A DNA stretch of 23,679 bases from a virus, in the IMG/VR virus record IMGVR_UViG_3300006108_000064, positions 1 to 23,679 of that record. One strand, 5' to 3'. Of this stretch, positions 5,076 through 12,948 are shown in pieces (the first letter of the stretch is position 1; every line of letters starts with the position of its first letter). The notes beneath the pieces were generated by a model. It was given only the letters and a program-made list of their open reading frames with translations, was not told the origin of the DNA and searched no databases. The position numbers were made by a program, and so were the translations under genes.

Positions 5076-5238
5076 GAAAGATGCTATAAAATACACAGCA
5101 ATCACTTGGTTGTGTATTTTAACTTTTGCTGGATTATTGGTTGCCACTTTCTTTTTTTCGCATATTATGATTCCAGTGTGGATTGCAATCTGGTCATCAT
5201 TGCTGACTTATCTCATGTATATTTCTTATTTGGAATAG
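5068..5238 (+). CDS. Small two-segment membrane protein
   Basis: A 56-aa protein beginning at ATG 5068 inside the end of the previous gene; an in-frame ATG at 5056 would add four residues. Two hydrophobic segments are visible, about residues 10-28 (ITWLCILTFAGLLVATFFF) and 31-53 (IMIPVWIAIWSSLLTYLMYI), with a basic N-terminus (MTKKD), so an N-in hairpin in the inner membrane is likely. Such proteins can be holin-like or exclusion proteins; the early-operon context favours neither strongly. Confidence 0.7.
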   Translation: MTKKDAIKYTAITWLCILTFAGLLVATFFFSHIMIPVWIAIWSSLLTYLMYISYLE

Positions 5239-5242
5239 CTAA

Positions 5243-5794
5243 ATGAATATCTTCATGATTGATTCTGATCCCACCAAAGCCGCACAGTCTTTGGTGGATC
5301 GTCATGTGGTCAAGATGATTCTGGAGACCGCCCAACTTCTGTCAACGACCCACAGAGTCCTTGATGGTGCACCTGTTGAGGTTACCTATCGTATTCCTGA
5401 GTCTGGTAAGGTCAGGAAAAAGAAGGTTTGGGTTCTGGACGATGATCGCAACGATGTTCTCTATAATGCCACGCATATGAATCACCCATCTGCGGTGTGG
5501 GTGCGCCAATCTGTGGCTAACTATGCTTGGCTGGTTGAACATCTCTTTGCTCTTGGTGATGAATATACCTATCGCTATAGCAAGCGACATAAGACCATTG
5601 AGAAGTTGGGCTACTTGATTCAATCGCCGCCATTCAATCTACGCGAATATGACCAGACCAAAATGCCTTGTGCTATGCCTGATGAATACAAAATCTCTGA
5701 TGATCCGGTGTTGAACTATCGCGAATATTACATCAAGGGCAAGGCTGCTCTTCATCGCTGGACTAAACGAGAGGTTCCGGACTGGATTTCATAA
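5243..5794 (+). CDS. Conserved phage protein (HVVKMILETAQLLST family)
   Basis: A 183-aa soluble protein starting at ATG 5243. The N-terminus MNIFMIDSDPTKAAQSLVDR and the helix RHVVKMILETAQLLSTTHR are the signature of a family widespread in T4-like and other tailed phages. Further conserved elements are THMNHPSAVWVRQS, an NYAWLVEHLFALGDEYTYRY helix, IQSPP, and a C-terminal YREYYIKGKAALHRWTKRE. The conserved His, Asp and Arg residues suggest an enzyme, but I know of no demonstrated activity. An ATAAATA late box begins inside its final codons at 5791, so the next gene starts a new late unit. Confidence 0.85.
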   Translation: MNIFMIDSDPTKAAQSLVDRHVVKMILETAQLLSTTHRVLDGAPVEVTYRIPESGKVRKKKVWVLDDDRNDVLYNATHMNHPSAVWVRQSVANYAWLVEHLFALGDEYTYRYSKRHKTIEKLGYLIQSPPFNLREYDQTKMPCAMPDEYKISDDPVLNYREYYIKGKAALHRWTKREVPDWIS

Positions 5795-5797
5795 ATA
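5791..5797 (+). promoter_or_regulatory. T4-type late promoter box (ATAAATA)
   Basis: CATAAATAC with the ATAAATA core 28 bases before ATG 5825. It matches the T4 late consensus TATAAATA at seven of eight positions and has the spacing of the boxes at 1332, 6912, 10973 and 11959. Confidence 0.6.
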
Positions 5798-5824
5798 CAA
5801 AACAATCCATTCGTCGGAGTCATC

Positions 5825-6874
5825 ATGGCAAAACTACTAAGGTATAAAATGTTCGTTGAAGAGTTTCTTCTGGTTGAAGCCTCAAAAAAATCTGGATATA
5901 ATGATGAACATGCTATGGCTCATCTGTGGAACTCTATCGTTGGACATCCCAGACAAAGCCAACTGATCGGACATCAGGATTCCTCGAAAATACATGAGGA
6001 GATAGAAAAAGCAAAGAATGGTCCTCTACATCCTTTGCACCACAACAATGCTCCGTCTGCTGGCTATACAGGCGGCGTAGTAAATCCTGAAGCATACTAT
6101 AAAGAACTGCATGATGCTGCTGATACGATGCACGCCCTTGCTAATCATCCTGCATTTGCTAATGCCATAAAAAATGGTGCGAGAGCAAGAGTGACTGGAG
6201 CAGAACCAGGACAACTTTCTGATACATGGAAAAAGAATGGCGGCAAAAACAAAACATCTAAAGCGGATGTTGTAATAGGAGGCGATGGAGACAAAGGAGG
6301 AAAGTTGACACTTTCTCTCAAAAAGGGAGATTCTCAGTTGATGTCTGGAGAATCTGCTGAAACTCGTGCCACATACGACCATGCTTCAAATAGACTGATG
6401 CAAGAAAATCCAGAGTTCAAAAATGAACACAAGACGGGTGTTATGAATAGAATAAATGAAATAACATCACACATGGATTCAATGGTTCCCTCTCGCATTT
6501 TAGAAAATGCTACTGCATCGGGTATGAAGATACCTCAAGAGAAAGTTGATGAATATATCAGGTCCGAACAACTAAGACATAACGAACAAGCAAATAAAAA
6601 GATGAAAAAGTTACACGCCGACTATCCGGATTTAGAGAAACATGTTATATACGAAGCTGCCACTGGACACGGAAAGTTTGGAAGAAATAATATAGGAACC
6701 GCTAGATTTCTTGTCACAACACATAAAAAAGGACCACACATACACGATACAGAAAATGACGGTCCTATAAAATCTAGTATACCTCGCATTGCTCTTCCTA
6801 AAGGAGGAATAAGAGACAGTAATGGCAGGTTCAGAAATAGAGGTGGCAATCTAAAGATAGACATGAGAAAATGA
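5825..6874 (+). CDS. Putative capsid-targeted nuclease-like protein (PD-(D/E)XK-like)
   Basis: A 349-aa protein. Starts are possible at ATG 5825 (GGAGT upstream) or ATG 5849, which would give MFVEEFLLVEAS, a capsid-targeting-like start with Glu at residue 10. At about residues 143-172 a SKADVVIGG strand, a short turn and LTLSLKKGDSQLM resemble the Asp...(S/E)xK core of phage PD-(D/E)XK-fold proteins. A later EAATGHGKFG motif (about 278-287) is typical of the same phage family in my recollection. The C-terminus is very basic (RDSNGRFRNRGGNLKIDMRK), fitting DNA contact. The canonical Glu of ExK is replaced by Ser, so catalysis is uncertain. A late box lies upstream and a terminator follows directly. 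Confidence 0.68.
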   Translation: MAKLLRYKMFVEEFLLVEASKKSGYNDEHAMAHLWNSIVGHPRQSQLIGHQDSSKIHEEIEKAKNGPLHPLHHNNAPSAGYTGGVVNPEAYYKELHDAADTMHALANHPAFANAIKNGARARVTGAEPGQLSDTWKKNGGKNKTSKADVVIGGDGDKGGKLTLSLKKGDSQLMSGESAETRATYDHASNRLMQENPEFKNEHKTGVMNRINEITSHMDSMVPSRILENATASGMKIPQEKVDEYIRSEQLRHNEQANKKMKKLHADYPDLEKHVIYEAATGHGKFGRNNIGTARFLVTTHKKGPHIHDTENDGPIKSSIPRIALPKGGIRDSNGRFRNRGGNLKIDMRK

Positions 6875-6876
6875 TA

Positions 6877-6907
6877 GGGAGGGCTTTGCTCTCCCTTTAT
6901 TTGTTTC
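6877..6907 (+). terminator. Rho-independent terminator
   Basis: GGGAGGGC 6877-6884, loop TTT, GCTCTCCC 6888-6895 form an 8-bp stem (one G-T pair), followed by the T-rich run TTTATTTGTTTCT. It lies directly after the stop of the gene ending at 6874 and before a new late box at 6912. Confidence 0.8.
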
Positions 6908-6911
6908 TGAC

Positions 6912-6918
6912 ATAAATA
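6912..6918 (+). promoter_or_regulatory. T4-type late promoter box (ATAAATA)
   Basis: CATAAATAC lies just after the terminator and 35 bases before ATG 6953. The nine-base word is the same as at 5790-5798. Confidence 0.6.
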
Positions 6919-6952
6919 CAAAATATGCCATTTGAATCATCAGGAAATAAGA

Positions 6953-8188
6953 ATGAAATCTTTCAACACTATTATTTGTGAAGCAGCCAGAATGACACCA
7001 ACAACGGTGGCTGCACCTGAAAAGTTGGGACACCTGGACCACATTGAAGATCGTTTGTTTCAGGCTGGCGATGAAGGATATCAACATGCAGTAAACACAC
7101 TCAATGGAATGCACAATCATCTGGCGGGCAACCAGTCTCATGTAAAGATTGGTGAAAAGTTTGATGGAAGCCCCAGCGTTGTATATGGAACAAATCCAGA
7201 AAACGGAAAGTTCTTTGTGGCCACCAAGTCTTGGGGCAACAAAAATCCAAAGATCAACTACACACCCGAAGACATTGCGCGCAATCATGGCCATGCTCCT
7301 GGTTTGGTGGAAAAACTCAACGCTGCGCTTGAACATCTTCCCAAGGTGACACCCAAAAAGGGCATCTATCAGGGCGATGTCATGTATACCGACAAGGATG
7401 TGAATCGCGAAGGTAAAAACTTCTCGTTCACTCCAAATACACTGACATACACAACCGGTAAAGATTCTCCTGAAGGTAAAAAGATCGCTCATGCCAAGAT
7501 TGGTGTTGCTGTTCATACTGGATACGAAGATGGTGGTTCTGGAACACTGGCTGGTCATCGCCCTCGTTTCATGCCAAATCTGGCCAGGTTTGGTACTCAT
7601 CCGGATGTTCATATCATTTCAACTGAGATGAAGCCCAATCCAAAGCATTACACCGATGAACAGAAGGCTGAGTTCCAGAAGCACATGGATGCCGCTCAAC
7701 AGGCATATTCCACTTTGCATCCTGATGCACATCAGGTGTCACAACGACATGCAGATGATGTTATGGCGTATCTGAACCATGAGGTAAGAAGAAGCGGAAC
7801 ACCCAGCCATGCAGAGTTTCAGAAGTTTGTCTCTGATCGTGGCAACAAGGAAATCGGAAAACTAAAGTCACAATCAAACATTGATCGCAAGACTGGTATT
7901 CTTCAATCTCGCCTATCAGACATTGCTGCAAACAAGGAACATTTTGATAAGTTGTTCCAGATTCATAAACACCTACAAGACGCTAAGAATGTTCTGGTGA
8001 ATGCATCAAATCAGAACAACTCATATCGTCATTCTATTGCTGGAAATCCTGCTGGACCAGAAGGTAGTGTTGTTGTTGATCCTGAGAAAAATACCATTGA
8101 CAAGGCTGTCAATAGAAGCGAGTTTAGTGCTGCCAACTTTGCAAAGAATGCTGGTAGTGGTTTTGTCGCGCCCGAAAAAGATAAATAA
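6953..8188 (+). CDS. KxDG nucleotidyltransferase/ligase-like protein with capsid-targeting N-terminus (DUF6267-like)
   Basis: A 411-aa protein. ATG 6953, with AGGAAATAAG upstream, is preferred over a TTG extension at 6932 because it begins MKSFNTIICEAAR, a capsid-targeting match with Glu at residue 10. Residues 68-75 are EKFDGSPS, the KxDG motif I of ATP-dependent DNA/RNA ligases and capping enzymes, with Lys69 as the candidate nucleotide-accepting residue. Further ligase-like stretches are KFFVATKS (86-93), GIYQGDVMYT (about 136-145) and AKIGVAVHTGY (about 178-188). The C-terminal third is helical and charged. Proteins like this occur beside nucleotidyltransferase genes in T4-like phages, as here. 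The substrate is unknown; ligase chemistry is an inference from the motif set. Confidence 0.78.
   Translation: MKSFNTIICEAARMTPTTVAAPEKLGHLDHIEDRLFQAGDEGYQHAVNTLNGMHNHLAGNQSHVKIGEKFDGSPSVVYGTNPENGKFFVATKSWGNKNPKINYTPEDIARNHGHAPGLVEKLNAALEHLPKVTPKKGIYQGDVMYTDKDVNREGKNFSFTPNTLTYTTGKDSPEGKKIAHAKIGVAVHTGYEDGGSGTLAGHRPRFMPNLARFGTHPDVHIISTEMKPNPKHYTDEQKAEFQKHMDAAQQAYSTLHPDAHQVSQRHADDVMAYLNHEVRRSGTPSHAEFQKFVSDRGNKEIGKLKSQSNIDRKTGILQSRLSDIAANKEHFDKLFQIHKHLQDAKNVLVNASNQNNSYRHSIAGNPAGPEGSVVVDPEKNTIDKAVNRSEFSAANFAKNAGSGFVAPEKDK
8181..8187 (+). promoter_or_regulatory. T4-type late promoter box (ATAAATA)
   Basis: GATAAATAA overlaps the last codons and stop of the ligase-like gene, 19 bases before ATG 8206. 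The core matches, but the spacing is the shortest of the set. Confidence 0.4.
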
Positions 8189-8205
8189 GAAAAAGAGGGA
8201 GCCAC

Positions 8206-10542
8206 ATGGGACAGTTTGCAAACAAGATAAGAGCCAAATTAGGTCTTGAACCAAAAAGAGATGTCACCTTGACGGGCAAGCTGCCCAATGAGGTTGTCAT
8301 CAATCGCGATATGAACGAAGAGATCAATCCAAAGACAGGATTGAATCCCTATGTTCTTGCTCCGGCTAGAATGAACGGACCAACAACCGGTCACGGCAAG
8401 CTGGTCGAGAAGATCAAGGATGTGGCCAAGCAAAACAATGCTCCTTACAATATTGTTCTGACTCGCACAAACGATAAGCCAACAGCCAGAAAGACTGGCA
8501 CAGCAATCAAGAATCCTTTGACACCAGAGCAAAAGCTAAATCATGCTCGTAAGTTCTTTCCTGGCTCAAACATCAATCTAGCTAGTCCTGAGAGACCAAA
8601 CCTACTCAGTCAAGCATCAGAGATTCACAAGATGGGACACAACCATCTTATTGTTGTTGCTGGTGCAGATAGAGTTCCAGAATATCAGCGTTTACTGAAT
8701 CAGTATAATGGCAAGGAAGGTCCTCACGGGCACTTCAACTTCAAGAAGATTGATGTTGTATCTGCTGGTGAAAGAGATCCAAATGCTACAGGTGTAGAGG
8801 GTGTTTCTGCATCAATGGCTCGTAAGCTCCGTGCTGATAATGACTACAAGACATTCCGTGAGCGAGTTGTTCCTCCTCATGTGGACGAAAAATCTGCTCA
8901 AGAATACTGGAACGATCTTGGTCATGGTATGGGATTGAATGAAGAGGCTGGCTATCCAGTTTCTGTTATTCCTACAAAGGGTGGTCGCAGCACTAGACCT
9001 CTGGTTGATCCTCCTATCGACGGAGAACCAGGTGATGTCGGATACGACACCGATCTGGACAAGGGTGATAAGACGAATCTTCGCCGCAGAAAAGCATACA
9101 AGCGTCTGGTTCAAGTTGGAATGAAGGAAGATTTTGACGATATTGCTCCAGGAACATATCCAGATTCTGTGAAGCCTTCAGCATTTGCTCCTACAGGAAC
9201 TCCTGTTCCAACGGTGAAGGCGAAAAAGACTTTTGGAAAAATCAGAGAAGGCATGTTTGCTGCTGATATCTCAAACGGAGATACAGGCGAAAGTGGTAGC
9301 CCAAACAACAGCGACATGTCAGTTCAGGGTGTTCCTGTTACCGCCAAGGAAACCAGTCTAAGAAAGACTGTGAAGAAGAGACTGGAAGAAGCCAAAGCCC
9401 ACCACGAAAGATCAAACCTTGAGACTGCTGGTGCAGGTCAAAGAGTCAAAGTTGACTATAATGGCAAATCCATCTATGGTAGAATACATAACTCACACGA
9501 GGGAAGTCATCAGATTGTTCTGGACGATGGCAGCCACATTTTTGTCAACAAAGATCACGACCATATAAAGGTTAGTATGGTCAAAGAATCTGCTGACTAT
9601 GCTGCTATGCATGTTGGTATTCCGACCAACAAGAACGACAATGATGATTCTCAAGAACTGAAACTACCTGAGACAGGTGGACTTCAGAGAGGCACCAAAG
9701 TCAAAATCAAGAAACCTGGTTACGAAGGTCATGGTAACATCGATTTTTTTGATAATGACAGCGGCAAGTATATTGTTTCTGTTCATGGCTATGGTCACAA
9801 TCTACATCTTGACAAGGACGATATTGAGGCTGTAAAGGAAGATTCTCCTTGCTGGAAAGACTATGAAATGGTGGGCATGAAAAAAGGAAAAAAGGGCAAA
9901 CCTGTTCCTAACTGTGTGCCAAAAAACGAAGAATATCTCAGTGACCGCGGCGCAGATTCCAAGGGGCTTTATCGTTCAACAGAATCGGGTGCTGGCCTAA
10001 CACGCAAAGGTGCCAAGCACTTTGGTATCAAGACTGCTGTAACCAGAAAGAATGTTGATCCAGATTCTGAAGCAGGCAAGCGTCGGAAGTCCTTCTGTGC
10101 AAGAATGTCTGGTATGCCTGGTCCTATGAAGGATGAGAAGGGTCGTCCTACACGCAAAGCCATGTCACTGAAGCGTTGGAGATGCAGAACGGAAGATGTC
10201 AAGGAATCTGCTGAGATAGAGAAGTCTGGACATGTTTATCACCATCATATTGTTCCCATGGGAAGATCAGAGGTGCTTAGAACAAAGCAACAGCTAAAGA
10301 GACTTCAGAAAAAGAAAGCCAATATTCAAAGTCATATCCAGAAGTTGACACAGGCAACACAGACTTGGCGCGAAAAGATGAGCGAGTCCAAGAATACTCC
10401 GTATGTTCGTCCACACACAGAAGCAGGCAGCACCAAACAGTCTGGCTGGAAGGCAAGCGACAAACACGGAAAAGTGAAGTATTTCGGAATGGATTTCAAA
10501 TCAGCCGCTGAGAGACATGCATATAAGGGTCAAGAATCATGA
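8206..10542 (+). CDS. Large fusion: HxGH-type nucleotidyltransferase domain plus SH3-like and DUF6321-like C-terminal modules
   Basis: A 778-aa multidomain protein starting at ATG 8206 (GAGGGAG upstream). Residues about 48-210 form a cytidylyl/NMN-adenylyltransferase-like Rossmann domain: ARMNGPTTGHGKLV (54-67) is the (H/T)xGH signature and GVSASMARK (199-207) corresponds to the ISxTxxR motif. The middle is a linker of acidic and Lys-rich segments. About 408-452 and 495-543 are two SH3/KOW-like beta modules (GQRVKVDYNGK..., RGTKVKIKKPG...). Next come a CWKDYEMVGMKKG...VPNCVPK motif (about 549-573) seen in many T4-like phages, and a basic region with SFCARMSGMPGPMKDEKGRP (about 625-644) as in DUF6321. 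The acid segments resemble cleavage linkers. The nucleotide substrate cannot be assigned. Confidence 0.75.
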   Translation: MGQFANKIRAKLGLEPKRDVTLTGKLPNEVVINRDMNEEINPKTGLNPYVLAPARMNGPTTGHGKLVEKIKDVAKQNNAPYNIVLTRTNDKPTARKTGTAIKNPLTPEQKLNHARKFFPGSNINLASPERPNLLSQASEIHKMGHNHLIVVAGADRVPEYQRLLNQYNGKEGPHGHFNFKKIDVVSAGERDPNATGVEGVSASMARKLRADNDYKTFRERVVPPHVDEKSAQEYWNDLGHGMGLNEEAGYPVSVIPTKGGRSTRPLVDPPIDGEPGDVGYDTDLDKGDKTNLRRRKAYKRLVQVGMKEDFDDIAPGTYPDSVKPSAFAPTGTPVPTVKAKKTFGKIREGMFAADISNGDTGESGSPNNSDMSVQGVPVTAKETSLRKTVKKRLEEAKAHHERSNLETAGAGQRVKVDYNGKSIYGRIHNSHEGSHQIVLDDGSHIFVNKDHDHIKVSMVKESADYAAMHVGIPTNKNDNDDSQELKLPETGGLQRGTKVKIKKPGYEGHGNIDFFDNDSGKYIVSVHGYGHNLHLDKDDIEAVKEDSPCWKDYEMVGMKKGKKGKPVPNCVPKNEEYLSDRGADSKGLYRSTESGAGLTRKGAKHFGIKTAVTRKNVDPDSEAGKRRKSFCARMSGMPGPMKDEKGRPTRKAMSLKRWRCRTEDVKESAEIEKSGHVYHHHIVPMGRSEVLRTKQQLKRLQKKKANIQSHIQKLTQATQTWREKMSESKNTPYVRPHTEAGSTKQSGWKASDKHGKVKYFGMDFKSAAERHAYKGQES

Positions 10543-10976
10543 TCGGCCTTGGCGACAAACTCAAGGTGGTATTAGCAGATTCATTTAGTTTTTATCTGAT
10601 CGCACACTATTGCCATTGGAATGTCGATGGTCCGGATTTCTATCAACACCACAAGTTTCTTCAGGATTTGTATGAAGAGGTTTATGATTCCATAGATTCA
10701 ACGGCTGAACATATCAGAACTCTTGACGAATATGCTCCTGGTAGTTATAAGAGATTCCAGGAACTATCATCTATTCAAACTATTGACACCATTCCTCTCG
10801 CTAGGGAAATGTTGAATATTCTTTTCAAGAACAACGAAGTGGTCATGAAGAATATTGTGGCTGCTATACAAGAAGCCGGCAAGGATCCAATGAATAAAGG
10901 CATTGAGAACTACCTACAAGACAGACTGGATGCACATAAGAAGCATCGATGGATGTTGAAGTCATTTTTGAGATAA
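10539..10976 (+). CDS. Dps/ferritin-like protein
   Basis: A 145-aa four-helix protein whose ATG 10539 overlaps the preceding stop (ATGA). It carries the Dps ferroxidase pattern: AHYCHWNVDGPDFYQHH...DSTAEHI. His26 and His38 are 12 residues apart and Asp53 and Glu57 follow, the same spacing as H51, H63, D78 and E82 of E. coli Dps. The position equivalent to Asp67 is Gln42, with Asp43 next to it. Length is slightly short of cellular Dps (about 160-170), with no Lys-rich N-terminal DNA-binding tail. Iron oxidation and storage or peroxide protection is the family role. In this late block it could protect packaged or incoming DNA. There is no obvious capsid-targeting start. Confidence 0.85.
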   Translation: MIGLGDKLKVVLADSFSFYLIAHYCHWNVDGPDFYQHHKFLQDLYEEVYDSIDSTAEHIRTLDEYAPGSYKRFQELSSIQTIDTIPLAREMLNILFKNNEVVMKNIVAAIQEAGKDPMNKGIENYLQDRLDAHKKHRWMLKSFLR

Positions 10977-10979
10977 ATA
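10973..10979 (+). promoter_or_regulatory. T4-type late promoter box (ATAAATA)
   Basis: GATAAATAG overlaps the stop of the Dps-like gene, 23 bases before ATG 11002. Confidence 0.5.
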
Positions 10980-11001
10980 GATAAAACCCCGGGAGTTACA
11001 A

Positions 11002-11955
11002 ATGGACGAACTATACAACAAAATCAGACAGGCTATTCTTGAAGACAGAGAGCAGATTGATGAAGTCTCTCAAGAAAGGGCCATGAAGGTCTGGAAATAT
11101 TCCAAGAATCCCAAGTCAAAGGAACTGGCCTATAAGAAGGCTTCAGGTCATCCGGATGTTATTCCTGCCACACAGAACGAAGATTCTGTCAATGAATCAG
11201 AGTTGGGTGATGTTCTTGGTTCGGAAGAAGGCGTCCACAAGACACCAAAAACACACAAAGATGAATATGGCAACGTCATCAAGAACTATCCTAAGCACAT
11301 GGCCAAAAAGGCTATGAAGGATATCACCAAGGAAGAAGTTGAACTGGACGAAGAAAAAAAGAAAGTTGTGATCACACTTTCACCAGAGAATGCCAAAAAA
11401 ATAACACATACTGTAAGAGACGGTCTAGGCCGTCCTTTAGATAAGGATGGAAATGTCATGAAAGAAAGTCACACAGTCAAGTATGCCATGAAGAATCCTA
11501 GCATGGGTGGTAAGATTGCTGTTGCTCACTATGATTCCAAGGAAGATGCTGAGAAGTTCCTTCAGTCAATCAAAAAGAAGGGCGGCAATGGTATCATCAG
11601 CACAGTCAAAGAATCCGTTCTTGATGAGGCCCGTGGTCGTCCACCCAAGGAAGGTTCCGAAGCCTGGAAGCGTCAACAAGCCAACAAGGGTGATGACATT
11701 AAGGCTCTGGAAGTTCAACTGAGAAAGACAGTTTCTATTGGTTCTCCAGTAACATTCCATGACGGTAACACACATGAAGTCACATCAGGACATGCTCAGA
11801 GATTCATGGACCACATGGCTGCTCGTAGAACCAGTCAAGAGAAAGCCGACTTCCAGAAGAGAGCCAGCAAGTCACATGAAGCATTCAAGAGCGCCGTTTC
11901 TGAACCTGTTCCAGGTCAGAAGAAGGACACCGGTGAAATCGTCAAATATCGATAA
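11002..11955 (+). CDS. Modular head-associated protein with acidic ELDE linkers and an AT-hook-like motif
   Basis: A 317-aa hydrophilic protein starting at ATG 11002 (GGGAG upstream). It consists of small modules separated by acidic linkers: an N-terminal charged helix (QIDEVSQERAMKVWKYSKNP), then KEEVELDEE (about 111-119), a compact domain with KKVVITLSPENAKKI and AHYDSKEDAEKFLQSIKKKG (about 120-202), then ESVLDE (about 205-210), followed at once by ARGRPPKEGSEAWKR, an AT-hook-like RGRP core that suggests DNA binding, and a helical C-terminus. Identical-style linkers occur in the genes at 11994 and 14416. The (L/I)xE-type sites fit T4 prohead protease cleavage. A structural or internal head protein is likely. 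I do not recognise the individual modules. Confidence 0.72.
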   Translation: MDELYNKIRQAILEDREQIDEVSQERAMKVWKYSKNPKSKELAYKKASGHPDVIPATQNEDSVNESELGDVLGSEEGVHKTPKTHKDEYGNVIKNYPKHMAKKAMKDITKEEVELDEEKKKVVITLSPENAKKITHTVRDGLGRPLDKDGNVMKESHTVKYAMKNPSMGGKIAVAHYDSKEDAEKFLQSIKKKGGNGIISTVKESVLDEARGRPPKEGSEAWKRQQANKGDDIKALEVQLRKTVSIGSPVTFHDGNTHEVTSGHAQRFMDHMAARRTSQEKADFQKRASKSHEAFKSAVSEPVPGQKKDTGEIVKYR

Positions 11956-11958
11956 ATC

Positions 11959-11965
11959 ATAAATA
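11959..11965 (+). promoter_or_regulatory. T4-type late promoter box (ATAAATA)
   Basis: CATAAATAT lies between genes, 29 bases before ATG 11994. Confidence 0.6.
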
Positions 11966-11993
11966 TAGAATAAAAACACTTAGGAGACTCTGA

Positions 11994-12935
11994 ATGTCTG
12001 AAGATTTCAATGAAGAAAAGTATTCTTACAAGGCTGCTCATGCTGGTGAGGATATCGGTAAGCCAGGCAAGAACTTCGCCAAGATTGCTAAGTCTGCTGG
12101 TGAGAAGTATGGTTCAGCCGAGCGCGGTAAGAAGGTTGCTGGTGCTATTCTAGCCAAGATTCGTGCAAAGCACGGTGTTCATGAGGCTGCTGGTGAAACC
12201 TATGATACCACCACGCATACTCCAACTGCTGTGAAGTCAATCAAGAAGTTCAAGGGTAATCCTCCTGTTCATCCTGTGGCTACACATGAAGAAGCCGAAC
12301 AGAATGAAGGTGTTGAACTAAGTGAAACTTTCCATGTTTGGGATAACGGTGGAGAAACCCACGACAGATATAGTGTTGTTCATAGCAGTGATATGAAGAA
12401 TAAGAATCATCAAGGTCATGTAGATATGCTTGGTATGTCCACCGATCCAACTCACCCACATGGATTTTCTCAGTTTACTTCTGGTGTTCCTGGAAAACAT
12501 CTCGGTAAGAAAATCAAGTTTGATTCTCTACCAGAACGTCTACAGCGTCATGTCAAATCTCGTTATGAGATCAATGAAGAAACAGAAGCAGATCAACTTG
12601 ATACATCTCTATCAGATATCGTTCCCGGCAAAGAAGGCGAAATATACAAAAAGACTTCAGAAAAGTCAACTGCGCCTTCAAAACCAACCGGAACTACAAC
12701 TCATGTAGTTGCTGGTAAGACTGGTGAGGCATATAATACAACAGGAATTACTAAGCGTGTTCCTGCCCTAGAGTCTGCTATTGCTGATGTTATGGCAGAA
12801 TCGTTCAGAAAGCGCGCACTCTATGAAGAAGCCGCAAACATTTCAATCGTTACACCTGAACAACGTCAGGATTGGATGAATGTTGAAATGGGTAAGCTAA
12901 ATTTCATGGACTATCTAGATAAGTATAAGGTATAA
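11994..12935 (+). CDS. Modular late protein with embedded VWDNGG/DRY domain
   Basis: A 313-aa protein starting at ATG 11994 (AGGAG upstream). Residues about 13-60 form a basic Ala/Gly/Lys-rich helical module (AAHAGEDIGKPGKNFAKIAK, ERGKKVAGAILAKIRAKH) seen in small DNA-related proteins of phages and bacteria. After an acidic linker (EEAEQNEGVELSE, 99-111), residues 112-192 form a domain with FHVWDNGGETHDRYSVV, DMLGMSTDPTHPHGFSQF and LPERLQRHVKSRY, a small domain I recall as a stand-alone protein in many genomes. Three T-rich repeats follow the pattern G(K/E)xxE(A/I)Y(N/K/D)(T/K)T (around 66-73, 213-221 and 241-250). The C-terminus is helical. Function is unknown; context and linkers suggest a virion component. 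Confidence 0.7.
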   Translation: MSEDFNEEKYSYKAAHAGEDIGKPGKNFAKIAKSAGEKYGSAERGKKVAGAILAKIRAKHGVHEAAGETYDTTTHTPTAVKSIKKFKGNPPVHPVATHEEAEQNEGVELSETFHVWDNGGETHDRYSVVHSSDMKNKNHQGHVDMLGMSTDPTHPHGFSQFTSGVPGKHLGKKIKFDSLPERLQRHVKSRYEINEETEADQLDTSLSDIVPGKEGEIYKKTSEKSTAPSKPTGTTTHVVAGKTGEAYNTTGITKRVPALESAIADVMAESFRKRALYEEAANISIVTPEQRQDWMNVEMGKLNFMDYLDKYKV

Positions 12936-12948
12936 GGGAGAATAACTC

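Noticed and set aside
6851-7612. Long antisense frame of 253 codons
   Set aside because: It lies opposite the ligase-like gene and terminator, has no ribosome site, and its composition is the mirror of the + strand gene.
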